A stretch of 64,000 nt of DNA from Agrocybe praecox (Eukaryota; Basidiomycota; Agaricomycetes; Agaricales; Agrocybaceae): assembly GCA_964017145.1 (NCBI GenBank), contig OZ024845.1, positions 3,286,001 through 3,350,000 of the forward strand, read 5' to 3'. The translations under genes were made by a program, and so were the position numbers. Of this stretch, positions 60,972 through 64,000 are shown in pieces; position 1 is the stretch's first letter, and each line of letters begins with the position of its first letter. The notes beneath the pieces were generated by a model. It saw nothing but the letters and a program-made list of their open reading frames with translations, searched no databases and was not told where the DNA came from.

Positions 60972-61980
60972 ATGGGACGCGTTCTCAAGTTTTTCCGCTT
61001 CATCACAATTATTATCATGGTCTTCCGCGTACCCTCTCACCCAGTCGATGAACTCGTCCCTGCTCCGAACGTCCAGAGCCAGCAGCCTCCACCGTGGCGG
61101 GGTTCTATTATCGTGAGTGGTATGCGCAGTTCCGACAGAGGTAGCAGCCAGGAAATATGGGTCACCGCTGTGGAAACTGACGGTGAAAAGTACGTGTGTG
61201 TTATGCGGCAAGATAACTTTCTGATGTGAATGTCTCCTAGCAGGGCAGAACAATGGCCAAGCACCTTCTACGTTCGAGTCCTCTACGAGCAACCTGTTCT
61301 GCGAGACTTCCAGGCTTGGGTTCATAGTTACCGTCCAGCGATTCCTCTTTGCACCTTTATGCCTAGTCGTACGCGCGACCAGAATACCTACACGGTCAAT
61401 CAGACCAACTTCCGTTCTTTATCGCTGGTCTTGTTTGAAAACAATGCTGTGAGCATCCGTTAGTATCATGCATCAAAATCAAGCGTCATTAAACATTTCA
61501 CAGATCGCTATTGCTTCATGGAACCCAAACACTTTTCCGGGTGCCGGAATGATCATCTACCCTGCCCGCAACTCCAGCGCAGTACTCGTGGGTGCGCTAT
61601 TCTTCGATATGGGATTCCCCAGCTTCATTGGAGTGCCGTCCCCGATATCACCCGTTTCTTCATTATCCATGCAACAAATTTCAAGACAACCACACTATAC
61701 TCAGCAGAGAATCTCCAACATTCCTTATGGCTCTTCTCCTCATCGCCACGCTCCTTCGCTATCTCCCCATCTTTCAGATAATAACAGTCCCATCGAACAA
61801 ACTATCGCTATGCACAATCGACAGGATCCTTACCGCTATATGGTCCAACGACCTGGACAAGTTCCATATAATACAATGGGACAACCTTCCTCTTCTTCCG
61901 ACGTTGCTTGGTCCAACGTTAAAGACGAGGACGAAAACGCCTACGCCGCCTACGCCCCACACCCCCCACCCTACATTTAG
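60972..61980 (+). CDS. Uncharacterised protein, possibly PTOV/Med25-like
   Basis: Exons 60972-61189, 61241-61448 and 61504-61980; 301 aa, frame kept with GTACGT and GTGAGC donors. The core includes PPPWRGSIIVSGMRSSDRG, EIWVTAVETDGENRAEQWP, FRSLSLVLFENNAVAIASWN and GMIIYPARNSSAVLVGALFF. The last block resembles the strand pattern of the Med25 PTOV/ACID barrel, so a Mediator-type activator-binding role is possible, but this is weak. The C-terminal 100 residues are Ser/Pro/Gln/Tyr-rich and end PHPPPYI. The N-terminus (MGRVLKFFRFITIIIMVF) is hydrophobic and may be read-through of an upstream intron, so the true start may lie further left. Confidence 0.68.
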
Positions 61981-62416
61981 ACGGCAACTAATCGAATGGC
62001 CTCGACCGCGTCATGAACCGGGAATTCTATATTCCAAGAACATTCCTTCAATTTCTCTTCAAGTCTTATCTATCACGGCTTCTTATATCCACCATTATTC
62101 ATTTTTAATTCGACAACACACCCAGATCCCTGTGCAACCACAAGCTCAACATACCCCTGTTTTTATATTGCCTGCTCCCGTCTTAGGACAAACCACTGTA
62201 TCGACATAGTTCATCTTTCCTTTTTTTTCCTCGCTGGGTCGCCTTCTGGTTCCCTCTAGACTTTCTTTTAGCTTTCCGTCGGTTCATCACTGATTGTCAT
62301 ATATACCACCACTGTAGCTACTAAATCGTCTCCGTAAACACCTGTATCCATACTATCGTTCGTGAATGTATTTTATCTCTATATAGAGTGAATAGACTCC
62401 CATCCTTCCTTCCTTT
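61981..62416. other. Convergent intergenic region
   Basis: Between two convergent genes. T/C-rich near 62210-62280. On the plus strand a second frame stays open to 62209 past the upstream stop, but its composition does not suggest coding. Confidence 0.45.
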
Positions 62417-63317
62417 CTACGCAGAGGCCGTCGTTGATGCAGGGATTTCCTTGCCCCGAACCTGACGATTTTGCTTCTCTTGCGCAAATTGTCGAGGAAG
62501 CAATCCCAAACCCAGCGCATAGACAATCCAGAACACCTAGATATATCCGACGATGAGTAATGGGGAACAATTGATAATGCGTCCTATACTTACAATAACC
62601 AGAGCCAGCCATGCATGTTTAGCCTCCTCAGGCACCTCGTGTAGACCCCCTGTCGCAAAATTCCATTCCGTAAACAATCCATAATGGACCTACGTACACA
62701 AACGACGGATAAAAAAAGTTTATCAGATGCATATCACAAAATTTCGAACGGGCCCATCAGACAGAACGGGATAACAAGATGCTTACCTGCCATTGAGCAG
62801 CGGCGATGATCGCCAGGCCCACCAGGGCGTGCAAGTAGCTGTGTGCTGGACGTCGACCCCGGAACAAGGACGGAAGCTTGAAGAAGTGCGCGATGGCGCC
62901 CAACAATATTTGGATAACGTAGAGAATTAGGAGAGCCAGTCCCATTTTCTGATGTGGGTCCTTAAAGTGACCAGTCTCCAAAGTTGTAGTTGTCTGATAG
63001 CCGTTGGCCCATCCTACGAATATGACAGGACCGGCAATGGCCAATTGGAAGATCCAGTGTGCCCAGAACCATCTGCAAAGAATCAGGATTAATTTCTTTA
63101 AAATAAAAAAATGAAAAAGTCACTTGTAACGCAGCGTTCTCGAATACCGGGCAATAAGAGCGCCGACGGGGAGTAGTATGAGGAACCCTATAGAACAGAG
63201 AAGCGCGTGCCTTCGAGCACGGACTTCAATGAAGTTCAAGGGAAGTACGATCCTGCCTGGACCTGGACCGCCTCCACCATCGCCACCACCGTCACCACCC
63301 TTGCGACTAAAAATCAT
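62417..63317 (-). CDS. Cytochrome b561-domain membrane protein
   Basis: Exons 63317-63124, 63072-62787, 62689-62594 and 62536-62417; 231 aa. Transmembrane electron carrier with two b-type haems in the classic fold. Candidate haem-ligand histidines are in ARRHALLCSIGFLILLPVGA, WFWAHWIFQLAIAG, DPHQKMGLALLILYVIQ and HSYLHALVGLAIIAAAQW, each in or next to a membrane helix; a further helix follows (HAWLALVI, then VFWIVYALGLGLLP). The Gly-rich N-terminus (GGDGGGDGGGGPGPG) resembles the linker that joins a DOMON or CDH-type cytochrome domain to b561 in other fungi. A TTTTTAG acceptor lies just after the assumed ATG, so an upstream exon may exist, but no DOMON was found in the next 500 bp. Confidence 0.85.
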
Positions 63318-63797
63318 TATAATGCGTGAGTGAAAGGAAGAAAGAACACTGAGAGTTTTCTACGATAACCTTCATATAACCCTAGGCGTGTAAGCCGCAG
63401 CAAACTGGCAGGTTAAACACTGGCCAAAACGCGGTATGTTTGATCGATGGACGTTATGAACAATAAATAAGAACTTCACGATTGGCTACAGAGAGAGTCA
63501 AAGGGGGAGTTGAGGTATAGAAGCAGGTAAATATTCTCAGGAATACATCGGACATCAAGCGAACAGCTGTCTGTGGCTGCATAACTTTCCCACTACTCAG
63601 GAGCGGTATCTTTATTGAATTCGATGTCCATGAATAAAATCGATGATATATGACGGACAACAAAGATGACTGATAATAAAACAATGCGTTGAAATACTGG
63701 AATGCACGATAGAAAGATAGAAATAACAATTATACAAAAATAACACTTCACCCAAAACATTTCAACCTTTCGATAATTTTTGTGAAACTACTCTTGA
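63318..63797. promoter_or_regulatory. Upstream region of the cytochrome b561 gene
   Basis: No gene recognised. The minus strand is T-rich near 63650-63790. It also contains the 3' flank of the terminal small gene. Confidence 0.4.
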
Positions 63798-63989
63798 TCA
63801 CGGGACAGCATCTAATGCGTTCTTGAAGAACGCGGGGGGGTCTGACTCGTCTTCCGAGCTGGCAAGCAAAGCCGGGGTAGCAATAACCGAGCGCTTTTGT
63901 CTTTTCTGTGGAGTGGATGTCGTACAAGCATCGGCTTGTTCGATTGTTCGCTTGCTCTTGTTGGGGGTTTCAGTATTCGTGACTTCCAT
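63798..63989 (-). CDS. Small basic/acidic protein or C-terminal exon at window edge
   Basis: An open frame of 63 codons from ATG (63989) to TGA (63798). It contains NLS-like KRQKRS, then ATPALLASSEDESDPPAFF. It may be a complete small nuclear protein, but it could as well be the last exon of a gene continuing past the right edge. No family recognised. Confidence 0.45.
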   Translation of the reverse strand: MEVTNTETPNKSKRTIEQADACTTSTPQKRQKRSVIATPALLASSEDESDPPAFFKNALDAVP

Positions 63990-64000
63990 CCCGAATTCCG

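Overview
The window comes from a basidiomycete fungus, most likely an Agaricomycete. Genes are cut by many short introns (about 45-65 nt, GTRNGT donors), exons can be tiny, and the content fits: expanded F-box proteins, fungal GH25 lysozymes, a GH27 alpha-galactosidase, a Tup1 corepressor and a bHLH regulator. All gene models were spliced by hand, and each multi-exon model marked as intact keeps its frame through every junction.

Layout. 1-278: the 3' end of a histone H2B gene (+). 279-3500: gene-poor sequence with intron-like repeats, a GTTGAAGG-rich stretch and an orphan terminal exon. 3881-4916: WW-domain protein. 5581-10925: two tandem F-box paralogs separated by a decayed PIF1/Helitron-type helicase. 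11204-12465: a third F-box gene. 12901-13489: small membrane protein. 13914-15033 (-): serine-rich protein. 15681-17099: two abutting inverted-repeat elements. 17362-20023 (-): tandem GH25 lysozyme genes. 21200-23249: L-galactonate/L-fuconate dehydratase. 23471-24696 (-): Sos7-like kinetochore protein. 25124-30099 (-): TUP1 with a very long Arg-Asp/Arg-Glu-rich N-terminal half. 30100-34800: gene-poor. 34846-36219 (+): a WD40-only TUP1 paralog. 36399-37184 (-): a frame-disrupted membrane-protein gene. 38423-42150 (-): bHLH factor, with an intron-dense non-coding or leader transcript upstream. 44328-45980 (-): MFS transporter, its 3' end repeated twice downstream. 46381-47640 (-): decayed gene. 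49464-51961 (+): GH27 alpha-galactosidase with about 22 exons. 52085-54888 (-): acyl-CoA/4-coumarate-CoA-like ligase. 55726-58469 (+): winged-helix-like/coiled-coil protein. 60972-61980 (+): PTOV-like protein. 62417-63317 (-): cytochrome b561. 63798-63989 (-): small basic protein.

How genes may work together. TUP1, its WD40-only paralog and the bHLH factor make a transcription-control block within 17 kb; Tup1 normally represses through DNA-bound factors, but no direct link between these three can be read from the sequence. The lysozymes, alpha-galactosidase, sugar-acid dehydratase and MFS permease fit a saprotroph that digests bacterial wall and plant polysaccharide, but they are spread out and are not an evident cluster. 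Three local duplications (F-box pair, GH25 pair, TUP1 pair) and several relics show recent gene turnover. No clearly novel defence or biosynthetic system was found. The strongest unexplained signals are a dispersed exact 12-mer, the spliced transcript upstream of the bHLH gene, and the extreme micro-exon structures.
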